Below, in pieces: positions 24,510 through 36,394 of a DNA stretch of 64,000 nt; position 1 is the first letter of the stretch, and each line of letters starts with the position of its first letter. The DNA is from Peromyscus leucopus (taxonomy: Eukaryota > Chordata > Mammalia > Rodentia > Cricetidae), in NCBI RefSeq assembly GCF_004664715.2, contig NC_051075.1, positions 24,489,715-24,553,714 of the forward strand. The letters run 5' to 3'. The position numbers and the translations under genes were made by a program. Under the pieces are notes generated by a model. That model was not told where the DNA came from. It ran no database searches and saw nothing but the letters and a program-made list of their open reading frames with translations.

Positions 24510-24620
24510 GTCACAGGGGTGTGCTGGCTGGCCCAGCTTGTGTGTGGGCGCTGGGGATCTGAACGCAGGGCTTCCTGCTTCTACAGCAGCCACTTTGCCC
24601 GCTGAGGCACCTCTCCAGTC
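24510..24620 (-). repeat. B2/B3 SINE fragment
   Basis: 'ctgaggcacctctccagtcc' is the head of a tRNA-type SINE on the minus strand. Confidence 0.65.
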
Positions 24621-24732
24621 CCCGCAAGTCTTTTATTTCGTGTTCCTTTCTTTTTCTATGTTTTTTGTTTTGCTTCTTGATTGCTTTTGTTGATTTTTGG
24701 TTGTGATTGTTGCTTTTTTCTTTCTTTCTTTT

Positions 24733-24874
24733 CTTTTTGGAGACAGCGTTTCTCTGTGTAGCCCCGGTTGCCCTGGAACTTGTTCTGCAGACCAGGCTGG
24801 CCTCAGACTCAGAGATCCGCCTGGCTCTGCCTCCCAAGGCTGGGACTAAAGGTGTGCGCCTCTAGCACCAGGCT
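24733..24874 (-). repeat. B1 SINE
   Basis: 'ggagacagcgtttctctgtg' to 'gtgtgcgcctctagcaccag'. Confidence 0.85.
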
Positions 24875-25023
24875 TATGGGAGGTTCCTTTCTTGAATGCC
24901 AAGCCACTGAAGAGGGCCCAAGAACAGACAGCTCTTGAAGCGAATTTCAAAGTCTAGATCTGCTTCTAGCCAAACCAACTCCAAACACCTGAAGTTTTCA
25001 AAACCATAGCTGCTGCTGCAACG

Positions 25024-25092
25024 GCTTCTTCTTCCTCTTCCTCTTCTTCTCCTCCTCCTCCTTCTTCCTCTTCTCCTCCTCCTCCTTCTTCT
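25024..25092. repeat. TCC/TTC pyrimidine tract
   Basis: About 70 bases of CTT and CTC units. On the minus strand it gives an artefactual Arg-rich ORF. Confidence 0.9.
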
Positions 25093-25131
25093 ATGAAAGA
25101 AAGTAAGCAATACGATCACTGGAGGTGAGAT

Positions 25132-25655
25132 TGTAGATGAAATTCTAAACGGTCTTATTAATAGAAAACATGGAGCCAGATAAAGGGGTGAAAACTTGAG
25201 AGAGATCAGGATAGGAACAGCCACAGCTAACCTCACCTTACCAACTCTGCAGCTTCCAAAAAGCAAGGTACTTCCTGTCTAACCACGTCTATATGCTCTG
25301 CTGTTCTGCCATCTGATTTGCTCTCTCTGTCCAGCTACATCACTTCCTCTTCCTGCCCAGCTCTGTCACTTCCTGTCTGTCTGTACAGACCTTCAGACCT
25401 CCATGGTTAACTAGGTTGGAATGTAAGGCCTGTGCCACCACACCTGGCTCTGTTGCCAGTGTGGCCTTGAACTCACAGAGATCCAGACAGATCCCTGCCT
25501 CCCAAGGGATAGGATTAAAGGCATGTGCCAACATTGCAGGACTTTTGTGTTTACTTATAATAGCTGGCTTTTTCCTCTGGTCTCCAGGCAAGCTTTATTT
25601 ATTAAAGCACAAATAAAATATCACCACATTTCAGCACAAATAAAATATCACCACA
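25132..25655 (-). mobile_element. Solo ERV LTR, different family
   Basis: On the minus strand it runs TGTGGTGATATTTTATTTG ... CATCTACA, with TG/CA ends and internal AATAAA-type signals. The flanks tgagat (25126-25131) and tgagag (25656-25661) give a 6-bp target duplication with one mismatch, as for class II ERVs. The middle (about 25400-25540) contains B1-like sequence. Confidence 0.65.
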
Positions 25656-25915
25656 TGAGAGGACTTTTTAAGTTTAAAAGAAATAGTCATATAAGAAGAG
25701 ATGGGTAGATTTGATTCAAATCATGTCAGGTCACACTGAGCTGAGTGAATAAATCGCTCTTCCCCAGAGAGGGAAAGGATCTCTTCACAGAGACCATTGG
25801 CTCCTGTGTTGAACTAAAGTGAAAATGATAAAAAGCCCCCTAGGAACATCTCAAAAATCGTCTTTGTGGACAGAACATACCCTGTTTAGAAAAGAGAAAG
25901 CTATGCCTGAGACAT

Positions 25916-25918
<3 letters not shown>

Positions 25919-25964
<46 letters not shown>

Positions 25965-26109
25965 GTTTTTCGAGACAGGGTTTCTCTGTGTAGCTTTGCG
26001 CCTTTCCTGGAGCTCACTTGGTAGCCCAGGCTGGCCTCGAACTCACAGAGATCCGCCTGGCTCTGCCTCCCGAGTGCTGGGATTAAAGGCGTGCGCCACC
26101 AACGCCCGG
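25919..26109 (-). repeat. B1 SINE with about 44-base poly-T and target duplication
   Basis: A very long homopolymer tail (25918-25963) and GAGACATAGTTTT at both ends suggest a relatively recent insertion. Confidence 0.93.
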
Positions 26110-26170
26110 CGAGACATAGTTTTATAATTAAACATTTCAATCAAGTTAAACACTACCATTACAATTATAA

Positions 26171-26330
26171 TTTTTGTTTTGTTTTGTTTTGGAGACAGGG
26201 CTCTACTATTTAGCCCTGACTTGCCCGGAGTTCTCTCTGTATAGACCAGGCTGGCTTCAAACTCTCGGAGATCTTCCTGCCTCTGCCTTCCAAGTGCTGA
26301 GATTAAAGGCGTGCGCCACCATGACCACCA
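26171..26330 (-). repeat. B1 SINE
   Basis: (GTTTT)n tail, 'gagattaaaggcgtgcgcca' end. Confidence 0.88.
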
Positions 26331-26334
26331 CATG

Positions 26335-27624
26335 CATATTTATTAAAAATCATTTTCAAACACCTCCCTGGGAACACCGTGAGTAAAAGGCACAAGCGTT
26401 GCCCTCTAATGGGGTAGACCAAGGAGTAGGAGGTAGTCACAACACAGTGTGCCAACTGTAGCCAGAATGATACAGTAGGAAGAAACGATGGCCCAGAATG
26501 GTGCCTAGGGTACCATGAGAACAAAGCCAGGACCACGTCCTGGACATGTATCCAAAGTAACCAGATGACCTGGAAGGCTGCACACCAAATCAGAGCTCGG
26601 AGGGAAGGAAAGGAACTCTGGGAGTCATTAAAGGGGACTCCTCCCTTTGCAAATGTGGTATTTCCAGGAGGAAAAAAAAAGTGTCTCGGTGGGGATGTAC
26701 AATCATCGTGGGATTCTGGAGGAGTGTGGAAGAGCCACGGAGGGAGGCCAGAGGATCTGCAGGCCCAAGAGTCTGTCAGCCCCAGCTGAGCACCGGGCAA
26801 AGGGGAAGGTTAGGTGGGAGGCCAGTGGCCTCTGGGACAGAAACAAGTCAGGTTGGCAGAGAGGCTGTGGCAAACCGCCGACAGGTTCGTGAAAGGCCTC
26901 ACTCCTTCCCCTTCCTCTCATGTCCCAGTCCCCCCCCCTTCATCACCCGGCCCCCCCTCCAACAAAGGACCTTCAGCTTCACCTTGGGGGTGATGGCAGT
27001 CTTGCTCCAGGGCTGCATGAAGGGAAGGACCTAAGAGATACATCCATCAGTGCTTTGCTGGGCTGGGATGAGTCACCATCCCCACCATCCACAGGCGCAT
27101 CAAATGTTGGAAGACAGAGACCTGGAGAGGCCGGAGTGGGTGGTAATTGTGCAGAGAGAGAAGTTTTGGGAGGGATACAGCGGTGAGAAGTTTAATCAAG
27201 CTGAGAGATCAGCAGGATGGAGACAAAGGCCGGGTAGAGGCTGGCTGCCCTTGTGGGGTCCCCACAGCCCAATGCTAAGAGCCTCTGGCCTCCTTGGGGG
27301 AGATCCCCTCTTACCATTTCCCTCTGGGACAGCAGAAGAGGTCAAGTCCCCGCCTCTCCTGACTCCTGCCCCAGCTGGTACGAACTGGAATGTGATGTCT
27401 AGAGGCCAACTGGATGCCTCTGGATTTGGCTCCCGGGTGAGTGAGCTGAGGACACGGTGGCTAAAGGTCATCTCCAGAAGCAGGTGCACCAGGCACCGCT
27501 GCCCTATGGGCATCCTGGCCACAGTCACCTCTGGACACCAGAGCCCTTCCAAACTCTGTCTCTCTCGTCCATCCTGTGAGGTCTCCAGCTCTATGGACTT
27601 CCATTAAATTCCTTGGTGCTTACT
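26335..27624. other. 1.3 kb unique non-coding block
   Basis: No repeat recognised. ORFs 27050-27607 (185 codons) and 26303-26800 (minus, 165 codons) have no domain, and the minus ORF begins inside B1 sequence. Confidence 0.45.
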
Positions 27625-27707
27625 GGTTCTGGTTTCTGCTGGCTCTTCTGGTTACTGCTGGTTCTGGTTACTGCTGGTTCTGGTTACTGCTGGTTCTGGT
27701 TACTGCT
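27625..27707. repeat. 18-bp GGTTCTGGTTACTGCTGG minisatellite
   Basis: About 4.5 units; the last three are perfect and the first diverged. Confidence 0.9.
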
Positions 27708-27896
27708 CATGAGGCGAGCATCAGGCTGGTATCTACCATGTAGCTGACAAAATGCTGTTATCCTGTAATTTTCCTTCACACTGAGTTTTATATTTCACCC
27801 TGTGAACTTTCTCTCTTGTGGGTGATGGAGCAGCTTCCTAGCCCGGCTTCCTCTGTACCCTTAACTCCTTCAAGTATCACAGACAGACATTTTTTT

Positions 27897-28290
27897 CTTT
27901 CTTTCTTTTTTCCTTTTTTTGTTTGTTTGTTTTGGTTTTTTGAGACAAGGTTTCTCTGTGTAACAGCTCCGACTGTCCTAGAACTTGATTTGTAGACCAG
28001 GGTGGCCTCGAACTCACAGAAATCCACCTACCTTTGCCTCCTGGGTGCTGGGACTAAGGGGTGTGCCACCACTGCCTGGCGACATTTTTTCTTTGAAGAT
28101 TTATTTTATTTTTAATTACGCACACATGGGGTGGGTATATATGAACCTGAGTGCTGGTGCCCGCAAAGGCTGGAGGCCCAGATGCAGTTTTAGGCAGTTC
28201 TGAGCTACCAGACTCGGGTAATAAGAACCAAACTCAGGCCTTCAGCAAGAGCAGAATACTCTCGGAACCACTGAGCCATCTCTCCAGCCC
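27897..28290 (-). repeat. B1 then B2/B3 SINE
   Basis: B1 27897-28080 is flanked by GACATTTTTTCTTT-like duplications. 28097-28290 ends 'gagccatctctccagccc', a B2/B3 head on the minus strand. Confidence 0.85.
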
Positions 28291-28357
28291 TGAGAACACT
28301 TTTTTTTTTAAGTCCAATGATTTTACTGTTCAAAAGCCTAGTGTAACCTGGATTTTT

Positions 28358-28681
28358 TCATAAACACCCACAATCCCAGTGCTCAGAAGGCCAAGGCAGG
28401 AAGGTCTTGGTTTCAAGGCCAGACAAGTTACTTAGTGACGATAAAAAAAAAACCAAAAAAAAAACGTGAGCTCAGTCTGGGGTTGAGAGATGCTCAGTAG
28501 CTAAAAGCTTCTGCTGCTCTCGAGAGGACTGGTTCCCACCCCCCACACAGATTGCTTCACAGCTGCCTGTGTGTGATTCCAGCTCCAGGGGATCTGACCT
28601 GAGCTCGTGTGCACATTCCTGGCACAGACACAAAAGTGTACGTGTAACTTAAAGTAATAAAAATACACCTTAAAAAAAAAA
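28358..28681 (+). repeat. B1 fragment then B2 SINE
   Basis: 'atcccagtgctcagaaggcc' (B1) to 28440, then 'gttgagagatgctcagtagc' to an A-rich tail at 28681 (B2). Confidence 0.75.
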
Positions 28682-30015
28682 GCCAGTGTGGCTCCTGCTG
28701 TGTACAGGCCCCATCTAGATGTCCACGACCGCCTGTCACAAGCCAGTCCTCTGTAATCTGACTGGAGAAGCCCATGATCTCCGTGAGGGGCTCCAAGGGA
28801 CCACATCGCTGTTTTCTCCTCATGGGAGGGCCTGTTCCTTTCTTTTTGTCCAAAGCCTGGTAAGAGTTTGGGGTCAAGTTTGATTCTCTGGGTCTGCATC
28901 TCACTGCAGGAACTTGATTTGGGGCAGTCACTGACCCTCGCTGGGGCCACAGGCATCCTCTGTGGAAAGCTTGGGTCATACGGTCTGGTCAGTGGAGGAG
29001 TTATTCGGATACCCCCTTTCTTTGTCCTTCCCATGGGGTGACAGTCCCTTGAGTTAGGTGGGGCAGGTGGGCTTGTACCACTGAACCTCAAAAACTGAAG
29101 ACATTGCAGCCGGGCAGGGAGGCGTGCACAGGACTTCTCCATGGCCGCAGCTCTGCACACAGGCCTGGCCGGGTACGAAGTCCGGGATTCTGTGCTCCGG
29201 AGGACCAGCCTCTGTGAGCTGCTGTCCGGGCCACCTGTCCTCTGCTCTGTGTGCACAGTCCAGCCCGGAATCACTCGCTCTCTGACCAGATCTGGCACTG
29301 GATTTACTTCTCCAGCCAAGCATGTGCAAGCACAGGTCCATGTGAGACAGCCACCCAGGGAGCTGTCTGTCCAGCTTCCAAGGCTGTCCTTCCTTCTGGC
29401 CATTGCCCTTGGTCTGTCCAGACTCAGCCAGGGTTTAGTCCAGAGCTTTTAGGGGTTAAGCATGGCCTAGTTGTTGGGATATAATTAGGTCTGTCTGAAT
29501 CCTCTCCCTGGGAGGGAATGCTGCAAATGTGTGGGGCTGGGGGTATGGGGGGATTGAAGTGCTGGACTGAGGGTGGGTTCATATCTCCAACCCTCTTGTC
29601 ATCCACCAGCTCTCCTGCTGAGCCGTAGGACACGGGAAGCCTCTTGCACGGAGAACACAGGCAAGGCGCCCTCCGGACCAGAGCTGGGGGATCTGGCTGA
29701 CTCCCAGAGTCCTTCTAAGCCTTCTGGTTCACTATTGCCGCCTCTAACGTCCTTCCCGAAGTCATCACTCAGGGGCCAGGTTACTGGATGCAAGCATTTC
29801 CCACTAAGACTTAAACCTTGCCCTGTACGCATGCCTTTGACTCTCCTTTCCTAAGGACGGGGTCTGTGAGTCACGCTCAACTGTGCATTGCTGTTTGTGA
29901 GAGCAAACGGAAAGCGAATCTTGTGATCAGAACATTCAGGCAGCTGAGGCAAGAGGTTCTTGGATTCGGGAACACACTGGACTGCGTAGAAAGACCCATC
30001 CTAGTAAAATGAGGA
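28682..30015. other. 1.3 kb unique non-coding block
   Basis: No gene supported. The longest ORF in the window (28501-29403, minus, 300 codons) crosses SINE sequence at its 3' end, has no domain and has no splice context. Confidence 0.45.
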
Positions 30016-30240
30016 TGGGGCCGGAGAGGCGGCTCAGTGGTTAGGAGCACTTGCTGTTCTTGCAGAGGACCAGGTTCAATTCCCAGCACCCACATGGTGG
30101 CTCTCAACCATCTGTAACTCCATTTCCAGGGGATCCAACTCTGGCCTCTGAGAGCATCAGCCATGCATGCAGTACACAGATATACATGCAGGCAAAACAC
30201 CCACTCACATAAAACAAAAATAAATCTAAAAAAAAAAAAA
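30016..30240 (+). repeat. B2 SINE
   Basis: 'gccggagaggcggctcagtg' head and an aataaatctaaaa tail. Confidence 0.92.
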
Positions 30241-30357
30241 AGTTAAAAACTAAAAGTGAGGAGAGCATCATTTTTTTATGGATGGAGGGGGGAAAAGCCA
30301 TTAGTAGAGTTATATCTCTCTGATTTGTTTTAATTAGTGTAAAAATTCTATTATGTG

Positions 30358-30740
30358 TGAGGATGTAACTGAGGGGTAGTGTGTGCTTAGTGTGTTTAAG
30401 GCCCTGGGTTCTGTCTCCAGCTTCTCTCTACCCCCCAGCAAAAATTAGTATAATCCTTAGCAGGCAGATGTGGTGGCTTGTTCTTATCATCCCAGCCCTT
30501 GAGAGGTAGAGGCAGGAGAATCAAGGGTTCGAGGTCATCCTCCATCATCTTAGAAGTTTGAGGCTCATCTGGGCTACATGAGACAGTCTCAAAGAAACAA
30601 GGAAACAAATAGCCAGGCCTTGAGTCTCCTACCCATAACCCCAGCCTTGGGGATTCGGAGGCAGGCTGTGTCAAGGCCAACCTAGGCTGCTATCTAGTTC
30701 CAGGCCTGACCTACTTGAAACTATGTTTCAAAAAGCAAAG
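30358..30740 (+). repeat. ID-like element followed by two B1/B4-type SINEs
   Basis: ID-like 30358-30440 ('gtttaaggccctgggttctg'); SINEs at 30463-30600 and 30614-30740. Confidence 0.6.
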
Positions 30741-31608
30741 AACAATTTAAAAAAACAGATGTGTAACCCTTAGCTTCTGGGGTGAAGCGGTAAAATATTT
30801 AGGGCTGGCTCTTCGTGATATTCTGGCTAGTTTGGCAGTTTGAAATCCTGGGAGGAGGAGGCGGATCCAAGTATAAATGAAACAAAATTGCTCATGAGCT
30901 CAAAACTGAAGTTCTAAATGGGGCTATTTTAGTGTTCTGTCCACACCGGTGTGCATGTCCAGCTTTCTATAATGACAACAACAACAAGAGCAACCAAATA
31001 ACTACACTACCCAAAGACGACTATTCTTGAAGTCTTAAGACCTCTGTCACTTAAATCTGTCACCTGCCCTTTTCTGTGTCGGAAGGCTATGTTAATGTGA
31101 AGGACCGCCAGCTGCTCACTGGCCCCAGCCTCCTCCAGGAGCTCCTGCCTGGAGCTCCAGCCCTCACACCCTTTTCTGGAACCTTCAGTCACTGGGTTGT
31201 ATGGAATCCATGGAGACACAGACAGGATAGGCAAGGCCAGCCATGAGGGGACGCCAGCCCCTCAGTAAGCTTATCTTCCCCAACTCTCCATCTGGAGAGT
31301 CTTAGGATCCCCCCAGCATTCTTTCTACAACTGTCCAGTCTGCCTAACGCACCCGCAATTAGTTTCTTTTACTGTGACCCAGGTTTGGGTAGTAGAACAT
31401 TAGAGTGTCAGGTAGAGTTAGATTGTGCAAATTACTTGGTAACACACTTTCCCTTCATATTGTTCCTGGAGGGTGTGTTTATAGCTCACAGGTGCCCTTT
31501 CCCTCAGTCCTCATACATGGTTAGTGCTGTGACAGGGATGAACTCTCTCTCTGCCTCTCCCATAAGTAGGAGAAGGAAAGGAAGGTCTCCATAATAAAAT
31601 TCCCTTTC
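30741..31608. other. Unique non-coding stretch
   Basis: No gene or clear repeat. Short CAACAACAA run near 30977. Confidence 0.45.
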
Positions 31609-31729
31609 CGGGACTGAGGAGTTGGCTCAGCATTTAAATGTTTATTGTTCTCCCAGGGTTTAGAGTCCAGTTATCTCCCTCAGGGGGCTCACAACTGCCT
31701 GACTCCAGCTCCCGGAGATCTGGTGATAG

Positions 31730-31791
<62 letters not shown>

Positions 31792-32055
31792 GTTGTTGTT
31801 GTTTTTGTTTTTGTTTTTTGTTTTTGGCTTTTTGAGACAGGGTTTCTCTGTGTATCCTTGGCTGTCCTGGGACTCTGTAGACCAGGCTGGCCTCCAGCTC
31901 AGAGATCTGCCTGTCTCTGTGTCCTGATTGCTGGGATTCAAGGTGTGCACCACCACTGCCCAGTGTGATACCATCTCCTTGTCCCCCAAGGGCACCTGTA
32001 CCCATGTTACATATACTCACATAGATAGACACACAAATCATGAATCCAAAAAAAA
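31609..32055 (+). repeat. B2 SINE split by (TC)n and a nested minus-strand B1
   Basis: The B2 head (31609-31730) and tail (about 31972-32055, 'ggcacctgtacccatgttac') are separated by (TC)n at 31731-31787 and B1 (31788-31970, minus). Confidence 0.8.
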
Positions 32056-33029
32056 TTTTTTTTTTGTTTAAAGGAGAAGAGTTCCCTTCTTGCATTACTA
32101 AGGGGAGGGGACAGGGCCTGCGAGCCTTCCTGAGCATCACCCACCACCCTGGAGGTGCTAAGTCACTACCCCAGGCACGTGTGTCCATCTCAGGGTGTGC
32201 TGCTCCCGGACATCAGTGTCCTAGGGACCCGTGGCCTGGCCCACTGCAGACAGCAGGGGCAAAGGCTGCTTTGGGGGCCTCTCAGAGGTCAGAAGTCCCC
32301 CTGACAGGGGCCCAGCAAGACCCTCAGTTTCCTACCTCCGGTAAGGCTCATGGCAGCTCCTGTGGGCCCAGTCCGAGTGTTAGAGACATCCAGAAGCTGG
32401 GAGAAGCTGGGCAAAGAAGCCCTTCCCCCGCCTCTGTTGGAATAGGGTCATCTGGAGTCAAGAGGGAAGGCTGGAGACCCCAAAGTGTCCTGGGGATCTG
32501 GTTCCTCCGGTCTTGGGCAGCTAAGGGTGGAGGGAAGAGTGTTGGCCTGAGACGTGACTGTCAGATGCTCGTCACAGCACTGATGGCTGTCATTTGCTGA
32601 ACAACTACTATGTGTCAGTCCTTCGCCAGAGTTTTGTCGACACCATGAGCGATGTCTGGGTTTCCCAGTCACTGGGCCAGCAGGGAATCAGGGTGCCTGG
32701 GATACCGAGACACTAGGTCACCCAGGGCTTGGGCCCCGGTCGGGATGAATCTCCCCTGGGTCAGTTGCGGCCTTGGAGGCCACTCAGTCTTGGCAGCGCC
32801 GAGGGTGTGTTTGAGGGGCCTCACCCCACTCTGGTGGGTCTGTGGAAACACGGTCTAAACTTCACCACAGATGAGCTCACCAGGGTTGTCCTGAAGCTCT
32901 GAAGAGGTGGCTTTTCTCCTTGCTGCTGAGTTTCCACATTTCAAAAGTCCCAGGGAAGGTGGAGGTGGGAGTGGGGGTACGGAAAAGAGGTACAGGGCTT
33001 GCCTAGCATGCACAGGGCAAAATGTGCGT

Positions 33030-33031
<2 letters not shown>
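32056..33031. other. Unique non-coding stretch
   Basis: No gene supported; a 186-codon ORF (32040-32600) lacks motifs. 'gcttgcctagcatgcacagg' near 33000 is an ID-type remnant. Confidence 0.45.
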
Positions 33032-33067
<36 letters not shown>

Positions 33068-33103
33068 GCACGCACGCACGCACACACGCACGCACGCACA
33101 CAC
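33032..33103. repeat. (CA)n with CACG variants
   Basis: CA run, then GCAC tetramers repeated about eight times. Confidence 0.95.
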
Positions 33104-33219
33104 CCCTCTTGAGCAGGGGGCAGAGCTGGGCTACAGCCAGGAGGCTTCCCTCACGCTAACGCCCAGTGCGTCAGGACCTACAGCTTCTGCAATGGGCTGG
33201 ATGCTCCCGCCCCTCTGTC

Positions 33220-33600
33220 TCAGGATTTCTATTGCTATGATGAAACACCATGACCACCAAGTGAGTTGGGGAGAAAAGGGTTTCTTCGGCTTGTACCTCC
33301 ACATTGCTGTTCACCCCTGAAGGAAGTCAGGACAGGAGCCCGGAGGCAGGCACTGAGGCAGAGGCAATGGAGGGCGGGCTGCTGACTGGCTTGCTTCCAA
33401 TGATTTGCTCAGTCTGCTTTCTTATAGAGCCCAGGGCCACCAGCCCAGGGATGGCACCACCCACCCCATGGGTCCTCCCCCATAGATCACTAAATGAGAA
33501 AATGCCTTACTGAGGCATTTCCTCAACTGAGGCTCCTTCCTCTGATGACTCCAGCTTGTGTCAACTTGCCACACAAAACCAGCCGGTATAACCCCCAAGT
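33220..33600. repeat. Rodent interspersed repeat
   Basis: 'atttctattgctatgatgaa', 'accagcccagggatggcacc' and 'gcttgtgtcaacttgccaca' match the copy at 37886-38490 along its length. Family name not assigned. Confidence 0.7.
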
Positions 33601-33897
33601 CCCACAATGATGGAACCAGGAAGTGAGCGTTGGGTAGGGGATTAGGTCAGGGGATTAATGCTTTATAAAGAAGGACCCAGAGAGCTAGCTCCCTCCTTCC
33701 TCCATGTCAGGACCCAGAGAGGGAAATGTCAAATATGAACAGAAAGCGGGTCCCTTCTGCACACCCAGCCTGCCAGCTCCTTGATCTTCAACTTGAGCCC
33801 TCATAACTAGAAGAAATCCATTTCGGTTGTTTATCTCTCGGTGGTATTTGGATGTAAGCAGCCCCAACAGTCTTTGCTAGATAAGTGGGGTAGTCTT

Positions 33898-34105
33898 TGG
33901 GGCTGAGGACATAGCTCTGTTGGCAGAGTACCTGCCCAGTGTGTGTGAAGCTCTGGTTTATACCCCCAGGCCCACGTAAACGGGGCATGGATGTTCATCC
34001 CTAAAATCCTGGCATTAAAGAGGTGGAGGCCGGCCAGCCAGAAGTCAGAAGTTCAAGGTCCTCCTCAGTTACAGAGTGAGTTAAGGCCGGCCCGTGACAC
34101 AAGGC
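33898..34105 (+). repeat. B4-type composite SINE
   Basis: An ID-like half ('ggctgaggacatagctctgt') is followed by a B1-like half ('cagaagttcaaggtcctcct'). Confidence 0.6.
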
Positions 34106-35590
34106 AACCAACTCTCACTTCTTTTTCAGTCACTGTGAGGCAGCGTTCCAGCCTCTTCAATAAGGGGGTGCTGACAATTGGAAGAGCAGCTGGAGCCTGT
34201 CGGGGTGGCACAGGTGGGTGCGGCAGCCCCAGATGAACAGCGGCAGCGGCTGAGCTCTGACTGTCCTGGGGGGGACGAGGAGGCTTGCCCTGGCTGGGAA
34301 GAGAGCACCAAGACGGGAGCCAGCACCCCACATCGTTGCTGCTTCCCTTAGACAAGACACTAGACCCCGCTCTGAACTCAGGTTTCTCACTAAAGCTCTC
34401 AGGATTTCGTATGCCTGGAGTAGCTCGTGTCTGACAGACGACACCCACGGCCGGTCTCATTCTCCCGGCTGGTCCCCTGGAACTTGGCAGTGTGCGCCAT
34501 GGCGTGAATTAACACAAGGGGTAGCTTAGGGCTGTCAGTCCAGGTGAGGTTGTAAAAGAGGCAAAATACGTTTTCTGACCCCTTCTCTGTGTTCCCTGTC
34601 CTGGCCAGCCCCCGCCCCCGCTACCCGCCACGGCATGTGTTGGTGTCCTGAATGTCTGAGCTTTTACACTTGTCTTGTGTGTCCGATTGCTCAGGCTAAT
34701 GGCCGGTTAGACGAGGCCGCCTTCTTCTGCCCCCAGCTCATTGTCTATGTGAACATGACCTTATTTTTCCATTATCCGCATCACAATAACTTGACTATTC
34801 CAGGAGACTCTTGCCCAGGCAAAGAACAGATTATTCATTGCAGGAATTTCCCCAAAGACCCATCGACTCTGTAAAAGGAAGCGTCAGCGAACATTTCACA
34901 CCTGCGACCTGGCCTTGCTCTTTCCTCGGAGGACGTGGAGCTGCCGTGTCTTGCCTTAAACCCAGCGATGGCCCTGCTTTTGAAAGTCCCTCGTTTGAAA
35001 TCAAACAGTAGCTCTCAGTGAGACCGGCCCTCTCCCCTCCCTCCTGTGGCCGGTAGGGAGCCCCCCCCCCCCCCCCCCCCCCGGTGCCGGTCCATCCTTG
35101 CTAAGCTCTTTGCTATTTTGGCCGGCCAGAAATGCTGCCGAGAGAGCCAAGGCTCCAGATCTATGACCACAAGCCTGCCAACATCTCTTCTCTCCTGAGC
35201 AGAAGGTCGGAAGCATCCTCCCAGGGAGCTTTTATGGTGGCACTGACCCTAGCTGAGCCCTGAAGAAAGCCGGGCCAGGAGACTTCCAGGGCTCGGACGG
35301 CCAGGGTCCTTTACGTTATGTTATGGGGACATGAGCAGGCAGCCACATACATGGAGCCCCTCATGACCCTTGACTGGCTGTGAAATACCACTCCTCTCGG
35401 GCCCTCAGAGACTTTGACAGCTAGTCATGGCGGGCAGTTTCCCCCTTCCCGGCCTGAAGAAGACCTGAAGAGAGAAAACTGCCCACTTGCATTTTCCTTG
35501 CACATTGAAGACTCACAGCTTAGGTCTCTCCTTTGGTTACTCTGTTTTTAAGAGGAGAACAATTGAATGTATGTAGACAGAAAGGCCTTT
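34106..35590. other. 1.5 kb repeat-poor block, possible distal enhancer
   Basis: No SINE. 34660-34900 is mixed-composition unique DNA with a consensus kB site at 34843-34852. A 22-base poly-C lies at 35061-35082. No coding evidence. Confidence 0.45.
34843..34852. promoter_or_regulatory. Consensus NF-kB site, 6.6 kb downstream of NFKBIA
   Basis: GGAATTTCCC (minus strand GGGAAATTCC) fits GGGRNWYYCC exactly and lies in unique DNA. Such a decamer is expected about once per 8 kb by chance, so location and conservation must decide. Confidence 0.3.
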
Positions 35591-35721
35591 AGGGAATGGA
35601 GAGATTGCTCAGTAGTTAAGAGTACAAGGTGCCTCTGCAGAAGCCCTGAGTTCAGTTCTCAGCATCCATGTCAGGCAGCTCATGATTGTCTTTAACCCTA
35701 GATCCACGGGGGTCCTACACC

Positions 35722-35779
<58 letters not shown>

Positions 35780-35945
35780 AGAGAGACAGAGACACATACA
35801 CACAGATACAGAAACACACACACACAGAGAGACAGACACACAGACACAGACAAAAAACAGAGACAGAGACACACAGACACACACAGAGACAGACACACAC
35901 AGAGAGACAGAAGACAGAGAGACAGAGACAGAGACACATACACAA
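35591..35945 (+). repeat. B2 SINE with compound microsatellite
   Basis: B2 head and body to 35722, then (CT)n, (CA)n at about 35743-35772 and a 170-bp CAGAGA/CACACA-rich low-complexity tract. Confidence 0.85.
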
Positions 35946-36127
35946 AATTAAAAATTAGTGTTTTTTTTTTAAAGGTCCCCCGGCGGGGCTGCTCGTAGCT
36001 TGACCAGACACAGAGCTCGCCGTGCAGCAGGGATCGTGAGAAGAGGTCCCCAGTGGCCGAGGAAAAAGGCACCCACAGGAAAACGTCATCAAGAAACTTC
36101 CGACGGGCCTGTGGCCCTCTCTTTCAG

Positions 36128-36310
36128 TCCCAGTGCTCAGGAAGCAGAGCCGGTGAAGCCCTGCGGGTGTGAGGCCAGCCTGGTCTCCAGTGATCCACGC
36201 CAGCCGGGGCTGCACAGTGAGGCCCTGTGAGTGTGAGGCCAGCCTGGTCTCCAGTGACTCCATGCCAGCCGGGGCTGCACACTGAGGCCCTGTGTCTCCA
36301 GACACAGGCG
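36128..36310 (+). repeat. B1 SINE with internal 66-bp duplication
   Basis: The segment from 'gtgtgaggccagcctggtct' to 'aggccctgt' occurs twice in tandem with a few differences, so the element is longer than a normal B1. Confidence 0.75.
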
Positions 36311-36394
36311 AAGAGAAAGCGACTTCAACCTGAGCATCCCTCGACCACTCTCCTGAAAGACGACGCTCCCTGTCCTCAGAGTTGACTTGTCTCT

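Noticed and set aside
28501..29403. 300-codon ORF on the minus strand
   Set aside because: The 3' third lies in B2 sequence, there is no domain, no promoter and no splice structure. Long chance ORFs occur in GC-rich DNA.
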